Assembly (NCBI GenBank): GCA_964409695.1
Contig: CAYPDX010000017.1
Location: forward strand, 1-24,964
From: JABDAD01 sp964409695
GTDB taxonomy: Bacteria; Pseudomonadota; Alphaproteobacteria; Rickettsiales; Rickettsiaceae
Direction of reading: 5' to 3'
DNA: 24,964 nt
A program made the position numbers and the translations under genes. Positions 1 through 7,089 of this stretch are shown piece after piece; the first letter of the stretch is position 1, and every line of letters starts with the position of its first letter. The notes beneath the pieces were generated by a model. That model saw nothing but the letters and a program-made list of their open reading frames with translations. It was not told where the DNA came from and searched no databases.

Positions 1-231
1 GGTCATAGTAGTATATGTCATAATCATGAGTATAATTTTTTCTTCGAAGTAGAATCGGATTATTTGAAGTTTGGGGATGAGATTAAAACCCTTGAAGATC
101 ATATTGAGATTCTATGGGTGCCTCTTGTAAAAATAAATGAAATAGATTTTAGGCCAGAACCTCTTCGGAAACTCATCCCAGAGTGGCTTGGCTATGATAT
201 GAGTGCTGCATTTAAGAGCGAAATGATATGA
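1..231 (+). CDS. NUDIX hydrolase, C-terminal part (5' end outside window)
   Basis: The frame is open from the first base to TGA at 229-231, giving 76 residues without a start. The end of the frame has the typical C-terminal NUDIX layout: a strand with paired aromatic residues (EYNFFFEVE), then a WVPL strand, then a helix of the form FRPEPLRKLIPEWL. In NUDIX proteins this W-x-P-L turn follows the NUDIX box, which would lie before base 1 and cannot be checked. The likely role is hydrolysis of a nucleoside-diphosphate-linked compound; the substrate cannot be inferred. The next gene, a dead GNAT acetyltransferase, starts 17 bases downstream on the same strand, so the two may once have formed an accessory operon. 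It could also be part of an already decayed gene. Confidence 0.6.
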   Translation, partial: GHSSICHNHEYNFFFEVESDYLKFGDEIKTLEDHIEILWVPLVKINEIDFRPEPLRKLIPEWLGYDMSAAFKSEMI

Positions 232-247
232 TTATGAGAGAAAAATT

Positions 248-787
248 ATGAATATTAGCTTTGAAAGAGCTGTCTTAAAACATATTCACAATTTTCGGAT
301 GGCTCGCTGAGTCTTATATGATAGAATTTTGGGATAATTCGAAGGAGCATAAGGATGATATTCTGAATTTTATTCATGGAAGGAAGCAGAATTATTTTTA
401 TGGCGCAACAAACTATTGTGTAGGCTTTATTGATAGTGAGCCATTTTGATTTCTTCTGTCTGATATTATTCAAAAGGATCAAGATATTCCAGAGTCTTTC
501 GTGGAGAATTTGTCAAAATCTGGCCATGCTATTAGTCTAGATTTTGGTATAGGGAATAAAAATTACTTAGGTAAAGGCTTAGCTTCACCTACATTAGAGG
601 CTTTTGTCAGTTTTTATCATAATCACATAGACAATTTCACTGATACTTTTTTATAGATCTGGATGTTAATAACCCTCGTGCTGTTCATGTATATAAAAAA
701 GCTGGCTTTGAACGAGTTGGAGAATATGTTCCGCAATAGAGAGCATTTACCCAAGGGGCGAGTTATTTGATGGTAAAGAGGATTTGA
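248..787 (+). pseudogene. GNAT acetyltransferase pseudogene, AAC(6')-like
   Basis: Pieces of one protein lie in successive frames. ATG at 248 gives about 17 residues (MNISFERAVLKHIHNF), then a shift near 298 leads into WLAESYMIEFWDNSKEHK. An in-frame TGA sits at 447-449, after which the frame continues with the acetyl-CoA loop region LDFGIGNKNYLGKGLASP (the Q/RxxGxG/A-type motif). A shift in a T6 run near 648 leads to IDLDVNNPRAVHVYKKAGF, the classic GNAT C-terminal N-x-x-A-x-x-x-Y-x-K-x-G-F signature. TAG at 737-739 interrupts again, and the last piece ends ASYLMVKRI at TGA 785-787. The helix before the CoA loop and the HI-x-x-F-R-W-L start resemble aminoglycoside 6'-N-acetyltransferases and related COG1670 proteins. 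With at least two shifts and two internal stops it is not functional. Confidence 0.75.
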
Positions 788-881
788 TGGTTTGGATTAT
801 TTCGTAGTCCAGTTCGAAATAATCTTGATAATTTCGAGCTGGTATTGTAAAATAATCTAAATAAATTAAAAGATATTTACA

Positions 882-2093
882 ATGGAAAGGTTGTATTTCG
901 AATTAATCAAATATCATTTGAATAATTGGAACCAAATGATATTCATTGAAGGACCAAGACAAGCTGGTAAAACTACCTTAGCTAAAAAATTGATGCTTGA
1001 TTATAAAAGACATTACTATTTGAATTATGATAATTTAAGAGATAGAGAGACTATATTATCCGGGCAAAGTTTTGTAGAAAAAATTCTATTAGAAAATAGC
1101 CTAGGCAATGAACAACCTATTCTAGTTCTAGATGAAATTCATAAATACCCAGAATGGAAAAACCACTTAAAAGGTCTGTATGATTCTTATAAAGATCAAA
1201 TCAAAATAATAGCAACTGGTAGTGCAAAGCTCACTTTATATAAGAAATCTCAGGATAGTTTGATGGGTAGGTATTTTCCCTATACAATTTATCCTATATC
1301 AGTGGGAGAAATTGTTAATGCTCAGCATGATTTAGATGAATTAATAAGATTGCCAAGTAAGATCGATGATAAAAAATTTCAAAACCTATATAATTATGGT
1401 GGTTTTCCAGATCCATATTTTAGAGCAGATAATAGGTTCCATCAAAGATGGCAAAAATTACGTTTTGAGCAATTATTTAGGGACGATATATTGAAGATAG
1501 GAGATGTTAAACATATATCCCAATTGGAGTTGTTTGCTAATATTCTTACATGCGAAGCTGGGCAGCAAATAAATTATTCAAGTCTTGCAAAAAAAGTACA
1601 AGCTGCGGATCAAACGATCAAAAAATGGCTTAATATGTTAGAGTCATTTTATTTTGGTTTTTGTATAAAACCATGGCACCATAATATTGTCAAATCTATA
1701 ATAAAAGAGCCAAAGTTTTATCTATGGGACTGGTCATATAATAATGATGTTGGTACTAGAGCTGAGAATTTTATCGCTTGTCATTTAAAAAAAGCTACAA
1801 AATATTGGACTGATTGTGGTATAGGAGATTTTGATTTATTTTACCTAAGAACAACTGATCAAAAAGAAGTTGATTTTATTGTAACAAAGGATAATAAACC
1901 GTGGTTTTTAGTGGAGGTTAAATATTCTATGGAAAGTAGTTTGAATAAGAATTTATTTTTCTTCCAGGAAAATACTGGAGCACTTCATGCTTTCCAGGTT
2001 GTTATAAATGCAGAATATGTTAATATAGATTGCTTCACACAAAATGAACCTATTAAAGTTCCGGCAAAAACATTTCTTTCGCAGTTGGCATGA
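882..2093 (+). CDS. AAA_14/DUF4143-family ATPase
   Basis: This is a 403-residue protein of the AAA_14 plus DUF4143 family, found widely in bacteria and often in accessory DNA; its cellular role is not established. Walker A is GPRQAGKTT at residues 24-32, Walker B is LVLDEIHK at 81-88 (Asp84, Glu85), and the sensor-like ATGSA is at 111-115. A helical middle part (about 190-270) is followed by a C-terminal DUF4143 region with restriction-endonuclease-fold features: Glu295, Asp331 in KEVDFIV and Glu345-Val-Lys347. Length is normal for the family and the frame is intact, although DNA on both sides is decayed. There is no strong Shine-Dalgarno sequence before the ATG. It is monocistronic. A role in DNA transactions, or as a mobile addiction-type gene, is only inference. 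Confidence 0.85.
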   Translation: MERLYFELIKYHLNNWNQMIFIEGPRQAGKTTLAKKLMLDYKRHYYLNYDNLRDRETILSGQSFVEKILLENSLGNEQPILVLDEIHKYPEWKNHLKGLYDSYKDQIKIIATGSAKLTLYKKSQDSLMGRYFPYTIYPISVGEIVNAQHDLDELIRLPSKIDDKKFQNLYNYGGFPDPYFRADNRFHQRWQKLRFEQLFRDDILKIGDVKHISQLELFANILTCEAGQQINYSSLAKKVQAADQTIKKWLNMLESFYFGFCIKPWHHNIVKSIIKEPKFYLWDWSYNNDVGTRAENFIACHLKKATKYWTDCGIGDFDLFYLRTTDQKEVDFIVTKDNKPWFLVEVKYSMESSLNKNLFFFQENTGALHAFQVVINAEYVNIDCFTQNEPIKVPAKTFLSQLA

Positions 2094-2150
2094 TAAGTTT
2101 TTTTTTAATGGCGAGACGATATAATTTTTATTTATAATGAATTGCACCTG

Positions 2151-2167
2151 TTGTACACTATGTACAA
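2151..2167. promoter_or_regulatory. TGTACA inverted repeat, probable YefM-type operator
   Basis: The 17-base element reads TTGTACA-CTA-TGTACAA, a perfect 7-base inverted repeat with a 3-base spacer. It ends 19 bases before the ATG of an antitoxin remnant. Operators of yefM-yoeB loci are known to be built from TGTACA palindromes, so this is likely the fossil operator of the dead antitoxin gene. A TATAAT at 2133-2138 lies directly upstream. Confidence 0.5.
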
Positions 2168-2186
2168 CAAAAAATAGAAGAATAAA

Positions 2187-2364
2187 ATGAGAGCAATTAC
2201 AGTAACTCATTCAAGAGAAAATTTAGCTATGGGGGCGGGCGAATAATAATTAGCCGCAGCGGAAAAAATCTTGCAGCGATATTTTCTATTTTACATCTAC
2301 TTCATCAAGGCAATTAGCAACAAATAAAAAACGCGATAGAGCTAAGAATTTTATGAAAGAATAG
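2187..2364 (+). pseudogene. YefM/Phd-type antitoxin remnant
   Basis: ATG at 2187 starts MRAITVTHSRENLA, which matches the N terminus of YefM antitoxins (M-R-x-I-x-x-S-x-A-R-x-N-L), and then hits TAA at 2244-2246. Just past it another frame reads ISRSGKNLAAIF, equivalent to the I-T-R-x-G-x-x-A-V-L strand of the family, and a third frame runs to TAG at 2362-2364 with a basic helical stretch. So the 5' and middle thirds are recognisable but shifted, and no toxin partner remains. The 368 bases between the ATPase and dacB contain only this remnant, its operator palindrome and the dacB promoter. Confidence 0.55.
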
Positions 2365-2397
2365 GGTTTGTAGCGACGCATGAAGGGATGAAGTATT

Positions 2398-2426
2398 TTG
2401 TGTAAGTTCAAATAAAATAATATAAT
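2398..2426 (+). promoter_or_regulatory. Putative sigma-70 promoter for dacB
   Basis: A perfect -10 TATAAT lies at 2421-2426, with a weak -35 TTGTGT at 2398-2403 and a 17-base spacer. The -10 ends 35 bases before the dacB ATG. The -35 matches only the TTG of the consensus, so the call rests on the -10, the spacing and the position. Confidence 0.4.
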
Positions 2427-2461
2427 ATGTTGTTATTAATCAGAATTTAGGCTGGTATATT

Positions 2462-3778
2462 ATGAAACTATATAGATTTTTGATTGTTGTTTTACTTTTA
2501 AGTGGTTGTTCAACTTGCCATGCCGATGAGCTTTATAAGAAGAAGTCAGCATTTTATTCTTATATTATTGGAAATATTAAAAATGATAAAATAGATTCGC
2601 AGCATGCTCCTGAAGTTTATGCTACTCCAGCAAGCTGTCAGAAAACTATAACTTCTTTGCTAGCGTATAAAGTGCTAGGGCATGATTTTCAGTATAAGAC
2701 TAAGCTTCTGGTTAAGAAAAATGGAGCTAAGATTCATGATGTAATTATAGAATTTTCTGGGGATCCAACGCTAACTTCTGAGAAGTTGGGAGAATTATTG
2801 CGGCCTTTGAAAGGTAAAAATATTTCGGGTAGCATTATTTTAGATGCATCTCTTTTCAAAACTCCGCCTCATTCAACATATTTAATGATTTCGGATATTG
2901 GTAGGAAGAGCGCTGCACCAGTATCTTCTATAAATATAGATCAGAACTTAATAAGAGTGCAAGTTATACCGACAAAATTAGGTAAGGTGGCTAAAATTGA
3001 AAGTGATTCTCCATGCATAATTGATAATAGTATAATGGTAAGTGAAGAAAAATCTTCTGCTGCAGTTACATTAGCCGGAGATAAATTTGTAGCAAAAGGG
3101 CATATTAATGCAAAAGACCAGCCATTAAAAATTACAATCTCTCCAAAAGAGCTCAAACCATATATTCTTGATAAAATTAAAAAAGTGATGAAAGGATTGA
3201 ATATAAAAGGAAAGATTTATATAGAGCATGATAAATCGAAACTGGCTTCAAATTTAGAAGAAATTTCTGTAGTAAGCTCTGAAGCACTAAGCGAAATCCT
3301 TCCACCGGCGATGAAAATATCTGACAATTTAACCTTCGATAGTTTATATTTAACTATTGTTCATGCTACTAAACCTGAAGGTATTGATGATTGGAGTGAT
3401 GGTGATTTTGTTATAAGAGATCTGATAAAAACTCATTTTAATATTGATGTAGGTAAATCATTGATAATAGATGGATCTGGGCTTTCTAGATATAATAGAA
3501 TCCAGCCAAAAACCTTGTATAGATTATTGCAAAAGGGTTATTCTGTAGAAGGATTTGTAGATTCTATGCCAAAAAATGGTGAGGAGGAATCCACTCTTAT
3601 TAGTAGGAATTTACAAAAAAATATTAGGGCAAAAACAGGTACATTAGCTGGAGTTACTTGCTTGTGCGGCTATGATATTAAATCTAGTAAAGTTTTTGTA
3701 ATTATAGCAAATAGTTTTGCTCCTCCTGTAAAAGAGGTGCGTGATGTTATTGATGAGTTTTTGAACGGGAGTTTGTGA
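2462..3778 (+). CDS. dacB: D-alanyl-D-alanine carboxypeptidase/endopeptidase, PBP4 (peptidase S13) family lipoprotein
   Basis: This 438-residue penicillin-binding protein trims the terminal D-Ala or cleaves D-Ala-mDAP crosslinks in peptidoglycan in the periplasm. The three active-site motifs are present in order: SxxK as Ser58-Cys-Gln-Lys61, SxN as Ser287-Asp-Asn289, and KTG at 391-393. Family landmarks GDP (100-102) and DGSGLSRYN (337-345) also fit. Residues 1-16 form a lipoprotein signal with lipobox LSGC, so the mature protein would be lipidated at Cys16; most PBP4 proteins are not lipoproteins. The gene is monocistronic, with its own probable promoter. It implies peptidoglycan remodelling in this organism, which not all Rickettsiales relatives retain in full. 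It shares no similarity with the M15 peptidase near 19 kb, which may act on a similar bond. Confidence 0.9.
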   Translation: MKLYRFLIVVLLLSGCSTCHADELYKKKSAFYSYIIGNIKNDKIDSQHAPEVYATPASCQKTITSLLAYKVLGHDFQYKTKLLVKKNGAKIHDVIIEFSGDPTLTSEKLGELLRPLKGKNISGSIILDASLFKTPPHSTYLMISDIGRKSAAPVSSINIDQNLIRVQVIPTKLGKVAKIESDSPCIIDNSIMVSEEKSSAAVTLAGDKFVAKGHINAKDQPLKITISPKELKPYILDKIKKVMKGLNIKGKIYIEHDKSKLASNLEEISVVSSEALSEILPPAMKISDNLTFDSLYLTIVHATKPEGIDDWSDGDFVIRDLIKTHFNIDVGKSLIIDGSGLSRYNRIQPKTLYRLLQKGYSVEGFVDSMPKNGEEESTLISRNLQKNIRAKTGTLAGVTCLCGYDIKSSKVFVIIANSFAPPVKEVRDVIDEFLNGSL

Positions 3779-3812
3779 GCAGGTCCTTCTGGCCTCCTCG
3801 CGATGACGTGTT
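3779..3812. repeat. Short intergenic palindromic repeat fragment
   Basis: Immediately after dacB the DNA becomes locally G+C-rich and unlike its neighbours. On the minus strand it reads CACGTCATCGCGAGGAGGCC, then AGAAGGACCTGC. The GTCATYGCGAGG start is the hallmark of dispersed REP-like elements in several proteobacterial and Rickettsiales genomes, and AGGTCC-TTCT-GGCCT can fold as a hairpin with one bulge. A run of seven T follows at about 3811. Only one copy lies in this window, so its repeat nature rests on recognition of the motif. Confidence 0.4.
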
Positions 3813-3838
3813 TTTTTACTATCCAAAAATGGAAATAT

Positions 3839-4819
3839 ATGAAAAACAATCTCCAAGAAGTTTGCAAAATATATGATTTAGGGACGGTAATTAACGAGGC
3901 TACAAGAGTATATGGTGGGCTTATACATAAGATGTGGCGCGTTGGTACAGATAAGGCTTACTACGCTGTTAAACAGCTTGATCCAGAAATTGATGTAAGA
4001 TATGAAGCTACGAGAAAAAATTACGATATTTCTGAATATATTGCTGGGCGTTTTAGGGATCACGGAATTCCTGCAATTGGCGCTCTAGGAAAAGATGGTA
4101 AGTATCTTGTTATGGTTAATGGAATTGGATATTTAGTATATCCATGGCTTGAGGCTAAAACTCTTCCAATGAATCATGTCTCTTCAGATCACGCAATGCA
4201 AATCCCTGCCTTTATAGCAAAGATGCATCTCCTTAATCTTGATGCTCCAGAGCTTGAAGAATTGAAATTTGATCTCCATAGTTCAGATAGTATAATTGAA
4301 TTGATTGATAGAGCGCGAATTAGCAGATGTTCTTTTTCGGATGATTTGATAAAACATAAAGAATCTATAATATCAATAAATAATGATCTTCCTGAAATGG
4401 TTTCTTTGCTTCAGGATAATGTAGTAGTTAGCCATGGAGATTTAGATCAGAAGAATGTACTTTGGGATGCTGGAGGGAATCCGATCCTGATTGATTGGGA
4501 GGCTGTGCGAAAAATAAACCCTTGCCATGATATTGTCGGTACAAGCTTAGATTGGAGCGGAATTTCCACGGAGTTTAATCCGGATTTATTTGATAAAATG
4601 ATAGAAGCATATAAAATTGTTGGATGTGAGATGGATGAAGACTATTATCATGCAGGATTTTATGCTTCAATGAGTAACTGGATTAATTGGATGGTCTATA
4701 ATATCAAACGTTCTTGCGTAAGTGAAGATTCAGATAGTAAAAATATTGGAATTGAGCAAATGCACCAAGTTATTCCAACTATTTTAAGATTAAAGAAGCT
4801 TATAGAAGGTAAAAAATGA
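3839..4819 (+). CDS. APH-fold phosphotransferase (aminoglycoside phosphotransferase/homoserine kinase-like)
   Basis: This 326-residue kinase-fold protein has an ATP-anchoring lysine in YAVKQ (Lys45), a Brenner motif HGDLDQKN (His199, Asp201, Asn206) and the metal-binding Asp219 in DWE. These place it in the APH superfamily, which includes homoserine kinase II, choline kinase and antibiotic kinases; the natural substrate cannot be told from sequence. The frame is open from an ATG at 3803, but that codon lies inside the repeat fragment. The ATG at 3839 begins a sensible N terminus (MKNNLQEVCKIYDLG) and is preferred. The stop overlaps the start of the following CPBP protease gene by four bases (ATGA), so the two are translationally coupled and probably serve one function. 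Confidence 0.8.
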   Translation: MKNNLQEVCKIYDLGTVINEATRVYGGLIHKMWRVGTDKAYYAVKQLDPEIDVRYEATRKNYDISEYIAGRFRDHGIPAIGALGKDGKYLVMVNGIGYLVYPWLEAKTLPMNHVSSDHAMQIPAFIAKMHLLNLDAPELEELKFDLHSSDSIIELIDRARISRCSFSDDLIKHKESIISINNDLPEMVSLLQDNVVVSHGDLDQKNVLWDAGGNPILIDWEAVRKINPCHDIVGTSLDWSGISTEFNPDLFDKMIEAYKIVGCEMDEDYYHAGFYASMSNWINWMVYNIKRSCVSEDSDSKNIGIEQMHQVIPTILRLKKLIEGKK

Positions 4820-5655
4820 ATTTAGCTTATGTTTTTCTTCTAATTACAGTTGTAATTGCATTATTCTGTAAAGATAGGCGCGTATTATACGTAGCTATTC
4901 TATTTACTAATATTCTAGGCTTTTATGATGGGATTGTACATATATATGGTTTAGCAAGTCTTGGAGCTCTAGCTCTACTTAGCTATTGTTATTTTAATAC
5001 TAACTCCAATAAGTTTGTAAAAATTATATTATTTACTTTGATAACAGTATTTATTGTCGGGTTAGGATTTCATCAAATTCCAGGTTTTTCTAATGAACTT
5101 GTAATAAATAGATTAAAACTATCTGAATTATCAGTTCCATTTTCGATGTATTTGAATTTTGACAAAGTTATGGCTGCTTTGATCATTTTTTCAGTGAGCA
5201 ATATAGGAAATAAAGTTCCTGACGGAGAATCTTTAAAGATAACAATTTATTTGCTTATATCTTGTGTAATGCTCGCAATGATACCAGCTTTTTTAACAGG
5301 ATATGTAAAATTAGATCTAAAAATTCCTGATGTCATATTGCTTTGGTCAATTAATAATTTCTTCTTTGTTTGCGCCTCAGAAGAAATATTCTTCCGTGGA
5401 TTGCTGCAATCTACTTTGAGGAATCTATTAAAACCAATATCGAATTTTTCTTATACTCATATTATTATTTCAGCAATAATATTTGGTCTAGCGCATTTTG
5501 CAGGAGGATTTACTTATATAATTCTTGCTTCAATTTGTGGATTTTTCTACGGTTATACTTACTATAAAACAAATAGTTTATTATGCTCTATGCTTGTGCA
5601 TTTTGGGCTAAATTTTTCTCATTTTATATTATTTACTTATCCTGTAGCTCTGTAA
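4816..5655 (+). CDS. CPBP (Abi/Rce1-like) family intramembrane metalloprotease
   Basis: This 279-residue polytopic membrane protein has roughly eight hydrophobic segments. The CPBP signature is complete: motif 1 E-E-x-x-x-R at Glu189, Glu190 and Arg194 (SEEIFFRGLL), motif 2 with His227 in AHFAGG, and motif 3 His262-x-x-x-Asn266 (HFGLN). In the family these glutamates and histidines form the intramembrane active site; eukaryotic Rce1 cleaves prenylated CaaX proteins, while bacterial members act in bacteriocin self-immunity or unknown processing. Its ATG overlaps the TGA of the phosphotransferase gene. A strong hairpin terminator follows. Which substrate it cuts, and why it is coupled to a small-molecule kinase, is unknown. 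Confidence 0.85.
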   Translation: MNLAYVFLLITVVIALFCKDRRVLYVAILFTNILGFYDGIVHIYGLASLGALALLSYCYFNTNSNKFVKIILFTLITVFIVGLGFHQIPGFSNELVINRLKLSELSVPFSMYLNFDKVMAALIIFSVSNIGNKVPDGESLKITIYLLISCVMLAMIPAFLTGYVKLDLKIPDVILLWSINNFFFVCASEEIFFRGLLQSTLRNLLKPISNFSYTHIIISAIIFGLAHFAGGFTYIILASICGFFYGYTYYKTNSLLCSMLVHFGLNFSHFILFTYPVAL

Positions 5656-5661
5656 TTTAGT

Positions 5662-5695
5662 AGAAGTATCTACCAGTTAATTGATAGATACTTCT
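5662..5695. terminator. Bidirectional hairpin terminator
   Basis: A perfect 11-base stem AGAAGTATCTA/TAGATACTTCT with a 12-base loop lies 7 bases after the CPBP stop, and T-rich sequence follows (TTGGTTTTATATA). On the other strand the hairpin lies just past the stop of the convergent frame ending at 5702 and is followed by an AT-rich stretch. It probably ends transcription from both sides. Confidence 0.7.
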
Positions 5696-5701
5696 TTGGT
5701 T

Positions 5702-5995
5702 TTATATATTACCTTCTATATAAGGAGTAGCAGTATCACCTGTAAGTGGAAGGTCTTGACCTAATGCTGTCTCTAGAGTCTCACCTTCTACATGAGGAAT
5801 GGTGGTAGTATCACCTGTAAGTGGATGATCTGCGGCTTCTTCTGGTTCATGAAAACTATCACTAACTAAACTTGTAGTTTCCGGTATTTCTATGTTGTAG
5901 AGGCGAATCGACTCATCTATACCAGCTAACTTCATCTTAAGGTCCTTTTTGAAATACGATAACAAAATTTTTCCTTTACTATATCTCTCCTCCAT
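5702..5995 (-). CDS. Unrecognised acidic protein with internal duplication; probably a 5'-truncated gene
   Basis: The frame from ATG at 5995 encodes 97 residues. The first half is charged and helical (MEERYSKGKILLSYFKKDL). The second half is Pro/Thr/Glu-rich and contains the same phrase twice, HPLTGDTTTIPHVEGE and LPLTGDTATPYIEGN. The same frame stays open upstream for 44 more codons, to a TGA at 6128-6130, and that part looks coding (KVKGVHEVLGHAPLSFYITL), yet contains no ATG, GTG or TTG. Either translation starts at the internal ATG, or the true 5' part has been lost or shifted. The frame follows the patatin gene on the same strand. I recognise no family; the acidic repetitive tail recalls effector or surface-protein C termini, but that is a guess. 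Confidence 0.4.
   Translation of the reverse strand: MEERYSKGKILLSYFKKDLKMKLAGIDESIRLYNIEIPETTSLVSDSFHEPEEAADHPLTGDTTTIPHVEGETLETALGQDLPLTGDTATPYIEGNI
5711..5825. repeat. Imperfect direct duplication (two ~40-base copies)
   Basis: Copy 1 at 5711-5750 and copy 2 at 5783-5825 both begin ACCTTCTA and end AGTATCACCTGTAAGTGGA, with a 3-base length difference between them; 32 bases separate the copies. The duplication is in frame and creates the repeated PLTGDT phrase in the minus-strand protein. Confidence 0.75.
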
Positions 5996-6171
5996 TTCGT
6001 AAGCATGATTTAGTGTGATATAGAAAGAAAGAGGAGCGTGTCCAAGAACTTCATGTACACCTTTAACTTTAGTTTTTATGAGTTCAAGTCTTTCGTAAGC
6101 TTTAACTTCTTTAGTATTAGTATTATCTCAAAAATATATAGTTGTCTAGTAAAGGCTAGAAAAATAAGGTT

Positions 6172-7089
6172 CTAAATGGATTTAGCCTTATTTTTTAAGC
6201 TTTTTTTTATCCTATCAAGCACCTCAAGCGCAGCTTTTTTTCCTGCATTATAGATTTCTTCATTTCTATGGTCATCAAATATTCCTACATCAACAAAACT
6301 TGGCTTAATAAGAATATCCGCCTTTTTCCCATCTAATTCATTTAATGCGCTGTAACTTAAGTTTGCAGATCTATGAACAAGTTCAAGCATGTTTTTAACT
6401 TTTTCTTTCCTGATAGGAATGCTAACATCAACGGCAATAATAAGTTTTGGATGATATTCTTTTGCCATATCAACTGCAAGTGGCGCGGTGACGCCTCCAT
6501 CAACTAAAATCATCCCATAGATTTCTACCGGAGAGAAAAGTCCTGGAATAGCACAAGAAGCTCTTATAGCTGGTGCTATTTTTCCGCTGCGAAGTCCTAT
6601 TGTTTCTCCGCTAATAACATCAGTAGCAACGGCAATAAATGGTATTTTTAACTCGTTGAAATCCTTTGCTTTTAGAGTTTGGTTAATAAATTTTTCACCA
6701 ATAGACCCATCAAACCCACCTCTAAGGCTTGTTGTGCCTTCTATAGCGCTTTGTAATGATAATCTAAGAATATTATTTCTTTTGAAGTTTAATCCTATAT
6801 TTTTTACAGCAGCAATATCTGGATTATCTGCATAAATAGCACCAATAATACTTCCTGCGCTTGTTCCAACAATTAAATCTATTGGGATATTATTCTCTTG
6901 TAAAACTTCTATAACGCCAAGATGTGCTATTGCTCTAGATCCACCGCCGCCAAGTACAAGAGCTACATTAATTTTATGTTTAATAGGAGGAGGAGTTTTT
7001 TGCATGCCGAAATTATAGATGGCTTTAAAAAATCCACCTTGGCAGCCGCTAAGAGTTAGCGCAAGAAGTATGAGAAGTATTTTACGCAT
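6172..7089 (-). CDS. Patatin-like phospholipase lipoprotein (RssA/NTE family)
   Basis: This 305-residue serine hydrolase uses a Ser-Asp dyad. The oxyanion-hole loop is GGGGSRAIAHLGV at 47-59, the nucleophile elbow GTSAG at 75-79 (Ser77), and the catalytic Asp197 lies in DGG (197-199). An N-terminal lipoprotein signal with lipobox LSGC puts the acylated cysteine at 16, so the enzyme is probably anchored in an envelope membrane. Patatin-like phospholipases occur in several intracellular Rickettsiales, where some are secreted; this one instead looks like a resident lipoprotein of the RssA/YchK branch. Its ATG overlaps the end of pntAA by 8 bases, so it is co-transcribed and probably translationally coupled. 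The physiological lipid substrate is unknown. Confidence 0.87.
   Translation of the reverse strand: MRKILLILLALTLSGCQGGFFKAIYNFGMQKTPPPIKHKINVALVLGGGGSRAIAHLGVIEVLQENNIPIDLIVGTSAGSIIGAIYADNPDIAAVKNIGLNFKRNNILRLSLQSAIEGTTSLRGGFDGSIGEKFINQTLKAKDFNELKIPFIAVATDVISGETIGLRSGKIAPAIRASCAIPGLFSPVEIYGMILVDGGVTAPLAVDMAKEYHPKLIIAVDVSIPIRKEKVKNMLELVHRSANLSYSALNELDGKKADILIKPSFVDVGIFDDHRNEEIYNAGKKAALEVLDRIKKSLKNKAKSI

Noticed and set aside
1953..2210. Minus-strand 85-residue frame over the end of the AAA ATPase
   Set aside because: It runs antisense to the conserved C terminus of the ATPase and across the antitoxin remnant, without any motif.
5711..5825. CRISPR-like repeats
   Set aside because: Only two imperfect copies inside a reading frame; no array of regular repeats and spacers exists anywhere in the window.
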